The position numbers and the translations under genes are program-made. A stretch of 64,000 nucleotides of DNA. Origin: Mermis nigrescens (taxonomy: Eukaryota > Nematoda > Enoplea > Mermithida > Mermithidae). The stretch is from contig JAVLUZ010000725.1 of assembly GCA_036768485.1 (NCBI GenBank), positions 62,001 to 126,000 on the forward strand, in the 5' to 3' direction. Numbering within the stretch: position 1 is the first letter of the stretch; each line of letters starts with the position of its first letter. Positions 1-12,700 of the stretch are shown one piece after another. A model generated the notes under the pieces. The model saw nothing but the letters and a program-made list of their open reading frames with translations, made no database searches and was not told where the DNA came from.

Positions 1-2
1 GG

Positions 3-398
3 CAGGGCCGTATTTAGCAGGGGGCATAGTAGAGGGGACGCGGCCGCCTCCACCTTGGCCTAAAATAATTTTGGAAGGTAAGATAATATAATGCACGGAA
101 TAATTAGAAAATTGCATCTGTATGCCACAAAATCGTCAAATTTTCGGCGCTCAGCAATCTATATTAAGATTTTCTATAGTTTTGCTTCAAGCGAGACCAA
201 AAATTACACTTTTTCCAGTCTACTGAGGAAAAAATTTTTCTCGAAAATTTCGAATTTTATGAGCTGAACGGATAGAGCATGTTGAAACAAGTCAGAAAAT
301 GCGGTTTTTATGAGCTATCCATACGAAATATCCAAGATTTTAACCAATTCACTTTAGGTTAGCCCTTTCCCTTGGCTGGATCCCTGGTACGGGCCTGA
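3..398. mobile_element. hAT-like non-autonomous element (CAGGGCCGTA ends)
   Basis: The block starts CAGGGCCGTATTTAG and contains the GCGGCCGCC-type subterminal block seen in other elements here. It ends near CCTGGTACGGGCCTG. The ends are imperfect inverted repeats. The left target duplication is cut by the window edge, so the boundary is provisional. Confidence 0.45.
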
Positions 399-401
399 GG
401 A

Positions 402-565
402 AGAGCTTAATGACCTCCAATTTTTGACCAAAAACGGCCAAAAAAACACCTAAGACCAAAAATGCAATTTTCCCGAAAATGGGGTCAAAAATTTTCCGGC
501 TTTGGTGGATGAAAATGGACGACCAACTTAAGGGGATTCTACAAATCCCCTACTGCATACATGTA
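402..565. repeat. Dispersed repeat family C, partial copy
   Basis: This is related to 5235-5460 and 59210-59452 in the opposite orientation. All share the stretch around GACCTCCAATTTTTG, the repeated ccaaaaacggcca-type phrase, and a tail with the GGGGAT..ATCCCC palindromic theme. No coding potential. Confidence 0.5.
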
Positions 566-710
566 CGCTTTAAGTGGCACGTATATATGTACATATGCGT
601 ACTAAGTAAGCAACACTCGTTCCTGCTCTATCTATCTTCTTCAAACTTTTAAATTTTCCAACATTTATTTACTTTAAAAGAAAAATTGAAATATTAATGT
701 TGATGCGTAC

Positions 711-799
711 CTTAGGAGCTGATTTTATCTTTTCTGCCTCCTCTTGCATTTGGTTGATTTCCGCATCAACGTCGGACGTTTGCCGCAGTTTAACGAGGG
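711..799 (-). CDS. GLUT exon 7: central cytoplasmic loop
   Basis: The 89-nt exon gives (A)LVKLRQTSDVDAEINQMQEE and then AEKIKSAPK before donor AAG|GTACGC. This matches the KLRG.xDV..EI..M..E helix in the GLUT central loop. Acceptor is AATCTCTAG|. It is too short to appear as a free-standing frame but is in phase with exon 6. Following exons are outside the window. Confidence 0.85.
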
Positions 800-3700
800 C
801 TAGAGATTATTTTTTACATAGGAATTATTTCTTCATTAACATAGTAGATTAAAACACTGTCAAGATTTAAGTAGAAAAGAAAAATGGACTAAAAGGGAAA
901 ACAGAAAAATCAACAACAAATTATTACTTGGCGCGAAACAGTAAAAGTATAGATGATTTTAGGCCAGGACCCCACTAACTGCAATCATAGCACGGAATCA
1001 GGAGCGGATTTAAGGTGGCGGGGGGCGGCCGCCCCTCCCATTGACCAAAAATATATGGCGAGATAAAGAATGGATATGCAATTTTCAATGTTTTTTGGCC
1101 GTCAGTGACCATAATTTCTCAGATTTTTCCGGCGCTACGCGCCGGATGATACCAATTAATGACATTTATTTACTTTCTTGGCGACCTGGAAGCCATTTTC
1201 TGTTCTTGTAGGTTTCAAAACAATTTTAACAGCAGAAACAGCTATTTTTGCATAGTTTTTTCTATTTTCAATCAAAAATTTCGATGTTTTGCATCAAATG
1301 CTATAAATACAGGAAATCAAGCAGTAAATAATGCTTCTAGAAGTCTATCCGCCTCAATCTCGCGAATTTTCCGGTGCTTCGCGCCAGAGTTTTGTTAAAG
1401 TCAAAGAAATTTAATGATTTTTTCGCACAAAATTGCCTAAAATTTTAAAATTTTGAGAAAAAATATTGCGTCAAAAGTGATTTATGTAAAAGTATACAAT
1501 GTAAAACACCGAAGAAAACGCTATTTCGCGCGTTAAGGACAAATTTTTTGACCTATTTTTCACTGTTATTGGAAAAATTGGGATACCGCCCCCTTAGGAA
1601 AATCATAGATCCGCCACTCCACGGAATCACTCCCTTCCAAAGCTCATCATTTAATCAATTTCATTGCATTCTATCCAGGTCAACAGAGCGTATGAATTTC
1701 ATTCATAACATCTCACAGAATAGAATAGAAATTTGTGATCAGCTGATTTAGGCTACTTATGTATTCTGAGAGATAAACTGTAAAAGCACAATAAATAATC
1801 ACGGATGTGTTAACAGTCCAATCGAATAAACAGTTAATTAACAATTAAATTTTGATTTCCTATCATTTCTTCACAAGTAAGACAAATACGCTGAATTTAA
1901 ATCGCTTAATTTAGACACACGTACGAGTCTACATTTTAGCTACAAAAAAGTCCAAGTATCAAATTTTGCTATTTAAATTCGTCAGTATTATTACATAGAC
2001 AGACCACTTGCTTGCTTGCTTACAATTGCCTAGATTGATTTTAGAAGAAAAATCTATGATTTTCACGCGTAATCATAAACAAGCCTTGCCTCGGCCCATG
2101 ACATCTGAACCAATTTAAGAAAAAATGAGGATGTCTCAGTTTGATTTGGAAGCAAGACCTTATATGTTAGAATACAGATATCGAAGTAGCAAGTGTATCT
2201 CAATAAGAAATGTGAGATTATGCGATTTTACAGCGCAGAAAAATGTAATATAAATATTTTTTAATAATATTTTCAGTGCATTCAGTCATACAAGTTTCAT
2301 CGGAAAACCTCATTAAGTGTGCCGTTGCATAGTGCTCATAGCTGCTGATAGGGTAAGTTGCGAGAGCACTAATAATAAAAGCGGCGATAAATGACAAAAA
2401 GATTTTCAAAATTTCAAAAGCTTCTAAGAGAAACAAGGTCGATCAAATTATAATTTGAATCTAAATATGTTCACCGTTTCGCGCATTATCGTGCTGCCCT
2501 TTGGTTATTAGCAAATACTTCGGGCTTTCAGGGCAGAACGGCATAGTCAAAAGTTGCCAAATTGACGGAACGATTGTTAAAGCTAAAACGGAGGAAAAAG
2601 TAGAAAGTTTCACGACGATACGACTGAGATACATGATCTTGGAAGTTCCACAACCCCTTCCCCCAGAAATTTTTTCATCCCTCTGAATTCGCCGTTTGTC
2701 AAAAGTTTCCACATATTTCCTGAAAATCCGTAAAAACTTGTTAGAGTATCGTCAGTAACGCCGAAAAACGACGCTTTTGACGCGTATCCACCATTTTTAG
2801 GCCCAACAGAGGCAATTTAAAACTTCATCCCCCCCCAATTCCCATGCTGTGCAGTTCTGATGACTAAAACACATCAGAATTATTTAATGGCCAAAATGAA
2901 AGCGAGCACTAAAGCTTTTACATTTTGCATTGCATCGCAACGCAACTGTAACTTTTATTTGATGTACATAAGTGAGTAACTACAAAAATCTCTTACCAAG
3001 CAAATAAGGCCACAACTTAGCTGAACCAAGCAAAAAATCGAATCCTAATATATTTGCCACCAGAATAGCTACGCAGACCATCAATTGATTGACGCTACCA
3101 AATAATCCTCTATAGTTGACAGGAGCAATTTCCGTCAGATACATAGGAGCCAAGCCACTAGTCAATCCTGTATTAACAAACATGTCAAATTTTCGTCCTA
3201 GCGATTTTAAATGCAAATTAGGTTGTCCCAGGACGAGGTCTGAAATTGCTAACGACTGAACGAGAAAAAATAGAGTAAGGTAATGGATAAAATGATCAAC
3301 TAAGCGCGATGCAAACGAAGAAATACTGTTTGTATATATGAATAACTTGAACAGTCCACTGCTCGAAAAATGATTATTTGACGAACTGATCATAATTTTA
3401 TCGACTAATTTCCAAATTCAGTGATAGTGATTAAGTCGGGTAGGCACGGTTTTTTTGATTTCGGCAAAGATTTTTCCCGACGTACAAAGACTTTTCGGGA
3501 CCGTCTATGTACATGTACAAAGATTTTTGGGAAGACAATTTTTGGGAAGACAAAAAGTGCAAAAAAGGTCTGAAATTCGGAAAAATTTTCGGCGCTTCGC
3601 GCCGAAATGAATAGTTCTATACATATATCTTTATAATGGCAGAAATTACATTTCAAAAGAAAAATGTCAAATTTTTCGGCGCTTCGCGCCGTTTTAAGAC

Positions 3701-6700
3701 GATTCTTACTGATTTTTGCCCTCAGAAACCTAAACATTCGCTAAAATATACTACCAAACTCTGTTTTTACCACATTAAAATCGATATGTACCATATTATA
3801 GTAACCAAAAATTTGTGTGTACAGAATGTACAAAGATTTTTAGGGACCATGACGCAGTCACTTTGTCCGTCTCATTCAATATGCTTTCCTGTGACGTTTA
3901 AATAGCTAAAAATCGAACTTCCTAGCTTGGAAAGTTTACATTCTTCTTACGATCATACATTCCAATAGGGAAGTGGAGAAAGGGTATCAACCCTACCTGA
4001 GAGGGTCCAAGACCCGAACCACTGCCAGACAAGTTCGAGCTATCGATTATTTCTGCATGATTTTGAGAACAAAAGTAGTGCAGATGTCAAAATGTTTACG
4101 GCGCCAAGTAGGACTAGTACAGTTCTGCCTTGTTTACATATAAAATGCCTAGAATGAAGCTGGAATGATCTGAACATTCAAAATTTCAGGCGAATTGTTG
4201 TACATTTTCTATCGATAAAAGTGATAAAACGAGTCAAAACGGGGCGAAAAGCACAAAAAATGCACTTTCATACCTCATTAAATCATTTAAAATAGGATGT
4301 ATTGATCATTTACGCATTTGGTTTACAAAATGGACCGAACCTTAAATTGACAGAGATTTTTCACCCCCTAATCTCTGGACTTTGGTAAATTATGCTTACG
4401 ACAGACAATGAAATCGGAGCTAGGGAAAATTATTCGTGAAAGTTATAAAAATTACACGTTTGAAAATTACTATATACTATACTAAATTAAAACAAGCTAC
4501 GATCAAAAGACAAAATGTGATCGATTTGATATGGCCTACGTAAATCGCATAAAAAACATAAACGGTTTTTTACCACAATTCACTCCGACCAACAGACGCC
4601 CCAATAAAAGCACATAATGGGAATTTGACGACTTGCTAAAGAACATCAGCAAACCAGCGATAAACGTTAGGATGTTGTTAAGTAGCATACCACCTTTTCT
4701 GAAACAATCGGCACGCAGTGTGAATAAGATGAATTATTGGACAACAGAGCTAAGCAGAAAACCATATATAACAAATGATCCGATAATTTATGATATTAAT
4801 TAATGATTATCAATCTAAATAATTTTTCAATAGCTAACAAACAAAACTGGTTTAAGCTTAGGGATTTTAATATTTCAATTCAAAAATACAAATTAACAAA
4901 TACTACTTATTTTCTTGTTTATGCATACCTATTCATCTATTTATTTACAATGTTGAGGGCATCTTATTGAGCTATTGATGCTTAAAACTGCTCAAAGATT
5001 ATTTACTGCGTATTTAGATCGTGAAATTAGAGCTAAATATTCATTTTTTTGTTTGTACAAGTAGTAATTGGCGCAGCGTAGATTTTTTTCAAATATTGCT
5101 CAAAAGTACCTTGACACGTACAAAAATTATTATATTTTTGCTAAAATCGTTATATCAACAAAGAAGTAGAAAATCATTTTACGAGCCTCGAAATATCCAT
5201 TTGTTCCGTATAAGGAAACTATGTACCAGACTTGTAACAGGGGATGGGGGATCTCCCCATCCAAAGATGGTCGTCCCCCAACCCCCCGCCAAAGTCAGAA
5301 ATTTTTTTGACCGCACTTCCTGATTTTTGGAAAAACTTGCGATTTTTAGCCGTTTTTAGGTGTTTTTCGCCATTTTTGGCCAAAAATTGGAGGTCATTTA
5401 CCCCCCCCCCCTGAAAACGATCAGGGACCACCTGCCTAAATTTCAAGCCATTACATGTATGCTATGTACCTCGTCGCGAAAATGAGAAAAGCAATAAGCA
5501 AACGCAGTAGCAAAATATAGTTTTTATAGTAATTTCTTCTTTATTAGGCAAGTAAGTATTTTTGCTTTCTTATTTAACTACAGTGCATAGATGCATAAGG
5601 TGAGAACCGGCAGGGGGTGAAATTTCAGAAGTCATAATCAGGAAATTTAGTCTTCACGTTTTTTTGCTTAATGAAATGATTAAAATGGTCAAAATAGCTT
5701 ATTTAAAACGCTTTCATTTGGCTTCACCGCGTTTTTAACATTTTTAGTCCATCTCAACTGCATTAAAGCAGCTTTTAAAACAAAAAAAGACATTTCGAAA
5801 CGATTTTTGGCGCTTTTTGGGAAACAAGACAAAAAAATTGATAATCCGGGGGCGGAAAATTTTTGAAATTATGGCTACTTTTTCGAACAAAATTTAAGCA
5901 GGAAATGTTCCACCAGCTCAGAATTGCCTAACAGTATCTGTTTGTCTGACCGATGAATATTATTGAGCGCAAAAATGAAAAAGCGCCATTCAGGCTCTTA
6001 TTATAAGTAAAATCTTCTGACAGTTTACGCTCACTATTCGCGTTCAGTTTACGTTTATAGTTGATGTTTTAATTTCTTTTCCCTTAATTTTTTTAATTTC
6101 CCTTTTTCATAATTCCACCTATAGATTTTTTAAACACGATGCTAACGAAAGTTGCTCGGAGTAAATGAAAATCTTGGCCGTTATGAAGACGCGCTAACGC
6201 TTACGAAGACTTTTTGAAGCTAACGTTTTATAATTTTTAAGCTTTTTAAGATTTTTTAGCGAAAATTCCCTAGCATTTTCGGCCTTTCACGCGGAACATC
6301 ATATGTGCTATTTACGGACAAAATATTTTTCTGCAGAATATCGTGGCGTTACAATAGAAAAGGAGATTTATCGCTTTACACGTTCTTGAGGAGAATTTTA
6401 GGGTTTGACTACCAGAATGGCTACTGATCCTCAAAAAACGGCTGCAATCCCCATATTTGTCGGTTAAAAATTTTAAAAAGTGGGCCTTTTTCAAGCGTTT
6501 ATAACTCATTTTTACAAAAAATTTTTTGACTATAGTTTGTCCAATTTATTCGATTTCTTCTGAAATTTTTTCGAATGTTTTATGTTTTTATGTTTTAGAA
6601 AGAACGAGCATTGTCCAAAAAGTCAAAAAACAGTGTTTTTGACGTGTACACATCGTTTTTTAGCCCAAAAAAGGCAATTTTCAAGCATTTAATGGGCCTG

Positions 6701-9700
6701 ACCCCCCCTCCAAAATTTCCGTACTGTAATCCCTCACGCCGCAAGCATTTCAGTTCAAAAAACCTAGTGCGCTAATGCAGAAGATTTCGTGCTAATTAAT
6801 AAAATTTTCCATTAGCACCAGTGCCAGAAAAAATCGCTGGTTCAACCTGCCAAAGCGATCGGCGACAATACCGCTCGATAGACCACCGAACATGGCCCCC
6901 AAAGGAAACAGGCCGCCGACCAAACTCCAGATTGAGGTCAACCGATTCGCATCGACAGAGTCCAATGACTCCAGAAATCTTTTGTCAGTTAAGTTTTCCA
7001 TGTGTTCAATTTCGCTTTCGGTCAAATTCGTCGGATTCATGTGCAAGCTGTTCGCGATCCATCTTTTGATTGTCTAAACGAATTTTCCTATTCATTTAAC
7101 GATTTAAAAATGCAAAATAATGAATATGTGGACAAAATAACTTACTGCTGAAAAATTCGAGTACCAATCTCAATTGCCAACCTCTCATGTGCACGTATAT
7201 ATTGATTGAAGTAGTGTATTTTTCTATTTTTATTCTCAAAACGCTGCACCAAGAAATAGGGCACCTAACAATTAATGACGTACTCGTATTGAGCACTTAG
7301 CTAAGAGCGTACGTAACAGCACGATGCGAAGCCTATCATCTGGCAGCAGTGGCGGATCTAGGATTTTCCTAAGGGGGGGCGGTATCCCAACTTTTCCAGA
7401 AACAGTCAAAAACAGGTCCAAAAATTTGCCCTTAACGCGCGAAATAGCGTTTTTTCGGTATCTTACATTGTATACTTTTACACAGAATCACTTTTGACAC
7501 AATATTTTTTCTTATAATTCTAAAATTTTTGCAATTTCGTGCGAAAAAATCATTAAGTTTCTTTGACTTTAACAAAAATCTGATGCGAAGCACCGAAAAA
7601 TTTTGTGAAATTAAGGCGGATAGACGTCTAGAAGCATGATTTACTGCTTGATTTCCTGTATTCATAGCATTTGATGTGAAACACCGAAATTTTTAATTGA
7701 AATTAGAAGAAAACAATGCAAAAATAGCTGTTTCTGCTGTTAAAATTGTTTTGAAATCTACATGAGCAGAAAATGGCTTCCAGGCAGTGTTTTTTGTACA
7801 AGGTCCGTTTGTACATGTACAAAGATGGTGCCTAAAAGTCGTTGTACATTTTGAACACACAAATTTTTGGGTACTATGATATAGTACGGTAGCAACTTTA
7901 GTTTGGTAAAAACAGAGTTGTTCGATCTTTGGTAGTGTATTTTGGCTAATTCCTGGTTTTATGAGGGCAAAAATCATTAAGAATGATCTTAAAACGGCGC
8001 GTAGCGCCGAAAAATTTGACATTTTTCCTTTCGAAATGCGATATCTGCTATTATACAGATAAATAGGGGACACAATTACTCATTTCGGCGCGAAACGCCG
8101 AAAATTTCTTCGAATTTCAGATCTTTTTTGTAGTTTTTGTCTTCCCAAAAATCTTTGTACATGTACAAAGACGGTCCCTAAAAGTCTTTGTACATCGAAA
8201 AATCTCTGCCGAATACAAAAAAACCGTGCTTCCGAGTCGCTAAGAAAGTAAAGAAATGTCATTGATAGGTATTATCTCGGCGCGTAGCGCCGAAAAACTT
8301 GAGAAATTATGGTCACTGACGGCCAAAAATCATTGCAAATTGCATATCCATTCTTATGTCGCCAAATATTTTCGGCCAATGGGGAGCGGCCGCCCCCCCT
8401 TAAATCCGCCCCTGTCTGGCAGGTGTGGTTCTTTCAAGATAGATAATTAAAAAAACCCGGTGCAGGTTTTTTTGTTTACACTTAATACCGAGTTTGTTAT
8501 GAGCGTGTAAAGTTTTGTCGTAACGTTATAACATATAGCAAACTTTGGTTGTTTTTTTAAATGGCTTGTGAACAACTCAGCATTAACGACAGAAAAAAAT
8601 GGTTTTGAATTGTAGAGAAAGGAATGCTACAGATACCACTTTTTTATTTCACATTAGTTCTCGAATGGGAGTGTAAAGAGTGTGAAAATCTGGGGGTGAA
8701 AAAACACATTTTGGTTGAGTTTTCGGCTTGTTTATGTCAGCCAACAACTCTGGTTTAGAGTCCCAAAAAATTTTTTCTGATAGAAATGTACTACGGCTTG
8801 AGGGCTACTTTGTGCCTACCAGCAAACTTTGGTACACTCAATACAGAGTTAGATCTAGGGGTTTAAACTATAAACTTTAGCGGATGGCGTACAAAAACAG
8901 GTTTTGTCTCAGATTTCTCCGCCAACTTACCCGGTTATAAGTCGGGATAAATTAAATAGAATATATAAAGAGTACCTTCTAAGGGCTAATCGTCGCAGCA
9001 AACCGCGTTTAAAAAACGCAATATTGGTTTACTTATGGTATATAAAGTTCGAAATCAGGGTGTAACATAGGGCTAAAAACACGTTTTTTCCCCTTTTCGA
9101 TTGGTCCTTATAAAATTTATTGCGAAACAGAAGTTTTCCGCTCACCAAAGTACTACGATTTAAAGGCTACAAATCGGCCCAAAGTGAGTTTCTTTATACT
9201 CAATGGGAGTAAGTTTCAGATTTTTAAGGTTTACAATGTTGTAGATGCAATGGTTTTTTGTACATGGTCCGTTTGTACATGTACAAAGATGGTCCTCAAA
9301 AGTATTTGTACATTTTGTACACACAAATTTTTGGGTACTATAATATGTATGGTACAGTAGCGATTTTAGTGAATAAAAACAGTTGTTCGACTTTTTGGTA
9401 GAAGGGCAAAAATCACTAAGAATCGTCTTAGAAAGCCGTGAGGCACCAAAAAAAATTTGACATTTTTCCATTTGAATGCAATTTCTGCCATTATAAATAT
9501 ATATAGAACACACAATTACTCATTTCGGCGCCAAGCGCCGAAAATTTTTGCGAATTTTAGACCTTTTGCAATTTTTGCCTTCCCAAAAATATTTGTACAT
9601 ATGCAAAGACGGTCCCGAAAAGTCTTTGTACATTGGGAAAAATCTTTGCCGAATACCAAAATATACTGGGTAGATGGTGCAAAAATGCGTTTTTGACCCT

Positions 9701-12700
9701 TAATGTTCGTCACTTTCTCCGTTTAGAAGGCAAGATAAGTCATATAGAATAAAAATAAAGTGCTTTCTAAGGCGTACACGTCACAGCAATTTACGTTTAT
9801 TTACATCAATATTTAACTTTTTCGGGAGGTATAAAGTCAAAAATTGGGGGTTTCTGGCTTGTTTTTTCTGCCGAGTTTCCGGTTATGAGTCTGGACATGA
9901 TCTCCAGTAAAAAATCAGACGTAATACGCCAGTTAAGCGCGTTTGTTTACACATAACAGTTGTGTAAAGTGCTTTACATATGATGTTTATTTGTCTTAAA
10001 TAAATTGTGGAGACTTAATTTTTTCATAAAAGTTGATCGTTATATCAGAGCAATATCAGAATTACGAATCCAACTTAAAATTTTCTTCACACTCGTAGGC
10101 TGCATAAGGTTTATACTGCAAATTTACTTCAGTTCTAGAGCCTTGCGGAAGCTTAATTTTTTCAAAATCACCTAGGTAACGTTAGAATTCTGAATCTGAA
10201 GGTTAGTTTTCTCTACACTTAGTAGTTGTGTAAAGTTTGCACTATACATTTATTGTTAGTGTGTAAACTTTACACTACAAATTTAATTTACTTCTAGAGC
10301 GTCGCAGAAGAAGTTTACACTGAAAATTGACTTTAGTTTCAGAGCGTTACAGAAGCTTATTTATTCAAAATGTTGCATGTAACGTCAGGATTGCGAATCT
10401 GAGCGCAAGTGTTCTTTACACCCAATAATTGCGTAAAGTTTATGCTGAAAACCTTTGATCCGTTTGATTGGGGAAGGTTGTCTTGTTTAACAAAGATAAT
10501 GCTTATGTTCAGAACAATATTGTTTTCCGGATCCCCGGATTGCTGTCACTATTATGGCATGTAACTGTATGTGTTTACTGACTGATTTACTCAAATCATG
10601 CTAATTAAAAGTAGGGCACTAGCAAAGAAAAATGCTGCGATGGAACAAAAAAACGATTATACTTAAGATTGTGGATTATAAAGGAAGTTAATGCAGGGGA
10701 CTAGAAAAAGTTACCTATGTATTTGCCTAAAGCCGCAAAATCTGCTAAAAATCAGACTTTCTCTAAGCATCGCAAAATTCGAAGTAAATTCTGCGACCTC
10801 TGAAAAAGTGTAACCTTCTTGAAACAATTATCAGTGCTTCACATAAGAGTATAATAAAGATTATCTAAAATGTATACTTTTCGTGAATTGCTTGCAAGTT
10901 GCAATACTGACTTGCTTTGTAACGTGATTGACAGAAAACTGCCATTGTATTTAAAGGTTTTATTTTGTTATTATGAGCATTATGGCAAGCAAAGCTGGCG
11001 TCAATTGGTTAGTGCAAATAAACGTTGCGAGCATGCAACAGTTCCTACATGTAGTCTGTTTCACGTAAGCTTAGGCGTTTCGTACCTGCTTTAAACCAAC
11101 AATTCCTTTGATTTACTTGAATGCATCGATGATTGCTATTTCATTCAATTGGCTTGCAAAGTCGCTCCTAGTCTACTCCATCTACTATCCCATAGCTACT
11201 GCATAGCTATAGTCTGTTTCATTTGTTTGAGAGCTTTTTCAGTTAATTTTTTGAAGGTTACATTATGCCTAACTAGGTGATTTACTGTAACTCGACAGAA
11301 AACTTGAGTGGGGGCGAGCGGCCGCTATTCTTTCTTTTTTAATGCACTAAACCGTCCATATAGACCTAATTCAAGCATCTAAATAGTGCTGTGACATGCT
11401 ACAAAAAATGCGCTAAATAAAAGTATTGCAGTAGGAATCGAACCCCTGTTGCTTCGACGACAATCAGACGTTCTACCACTACGCTAAGCGGAAGTTTTCG
11501 GCGATGTTTAAAATGATAGTCTATTGTGTTTAATGGTCGATTTATGACAAGTTGAATACGCAAATCCCATCCGCATGTTGCATGATGTGCTGGAAGACGG
11601 AATAAATTATGCCGTACGAAATTTTATTGAAAACACCTTCCTTCCTATGAGGCTACAGTGATCTCTAAATGACCTACAGTAAGTAGGGAATATAGAGCTA
11701 CAGTAGCCTCGGAGAAGATTTGCTGAAAAAGCTCTCGGCTAAATGAAACAGACTATAACTTGCTGCTTTTTAAATAATTTTTTTTGGTTCAATAGTTTAT
11801 TTCAATCTGCAGACCGCAGAATATACTTTTTTTTTGCGTTTCTTAGAGAAAATCTGATTTTTAACAGATTTTGCGACTTTAGGCAAATACATTGGTAGTT
11901 TTTCCCTAGTCTTATCCTTTTACATCCATTATGTAGGGAGAACGCACGTTTTTACACGGATCCCAAAAGTAAAAAATTTTTAAGTTCTCGGAGCACATTC
12001 GAATGACTGTTAGAATAGATTTTAGCATTGTTGAGCCGATGGGCATACATGATCTTGGGAGGGTAATAGGGTTGCCACTTGCCTCCATACATGGGCAGCA
12101 AAAAAATTCTGGTGGTGGGGGGAAAATCGCCGAAAATCGCCAAACATGTTAATAAAACTAGAATTTTGGGGGTCTACAGTAATCTGAAAGGGGTTTTTTA
12201 TTTTCTGAGAGGAAAATGTATACTCCCAGACCCCTCGCGCCTATGTGTGGTTGCATCCCCCTCAGAAAATTTTTCATCCCCTCCCCTAAGAAATTTTCCC
12301 ACCCCCCTAAGAAATTCCCTCTCAAAATTTGCGATTTTCTAAAATTTCCAAAAAAATTTGTAGAAGAGGTGCTTCTTAACCGTTTTTAAGCACCTATTAG
12401 CTCAAAAGTGTCAAATTTTCGGCACTTCGCGCCATGTAGACATTTTTTGACTATGTTTTGTTCAATTTATTCTAATTTTTTCATTTTTTGCGAAATTTTT
12501 TGTTTTAATGCTGTAGAATGACAGAGCATCGTCAAAACGACGGAAAAATGGTGTTTTAGACGCGTATCCACCATTTTAGGGCCCAAAAAGGTTTTTTAAA
12601 TTTTCACCACCCCACCCCCCCCCACAATTCCCATGCTGATGGGCACAATTTTCAGCCGAATTAGTTGCATTCATATTACTTTCGTTTCCCAAACAGCCTA

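Larger units (their letters stand above)
10618..11940 (+). mobile_element. ACTAGCAAAG inverted-repeat element with nested tRNA-like MITE
   Basis: The left arm at 10618-10800 (ACTAGCAAAGAAAAATGC, then cgatggaac and a ctgctaaaaatcagactt block) is inverted at 11809-11940, where the outer end is missing. The centre (10870-11100) is similar to the reverse complement of 44281-44400. A complete second MITE is inserted at 11208-11757. It is non-coding: the small open frame at 10870-11094 is shared repeat sequence. Confidence 0.75.

Noticed and set aside
2218..2436. An extra GLUT exon on the minus strand
   Set aside because: The predicted peptide has no transporter similarity, and exons 6 and 7 already join in phase without it.
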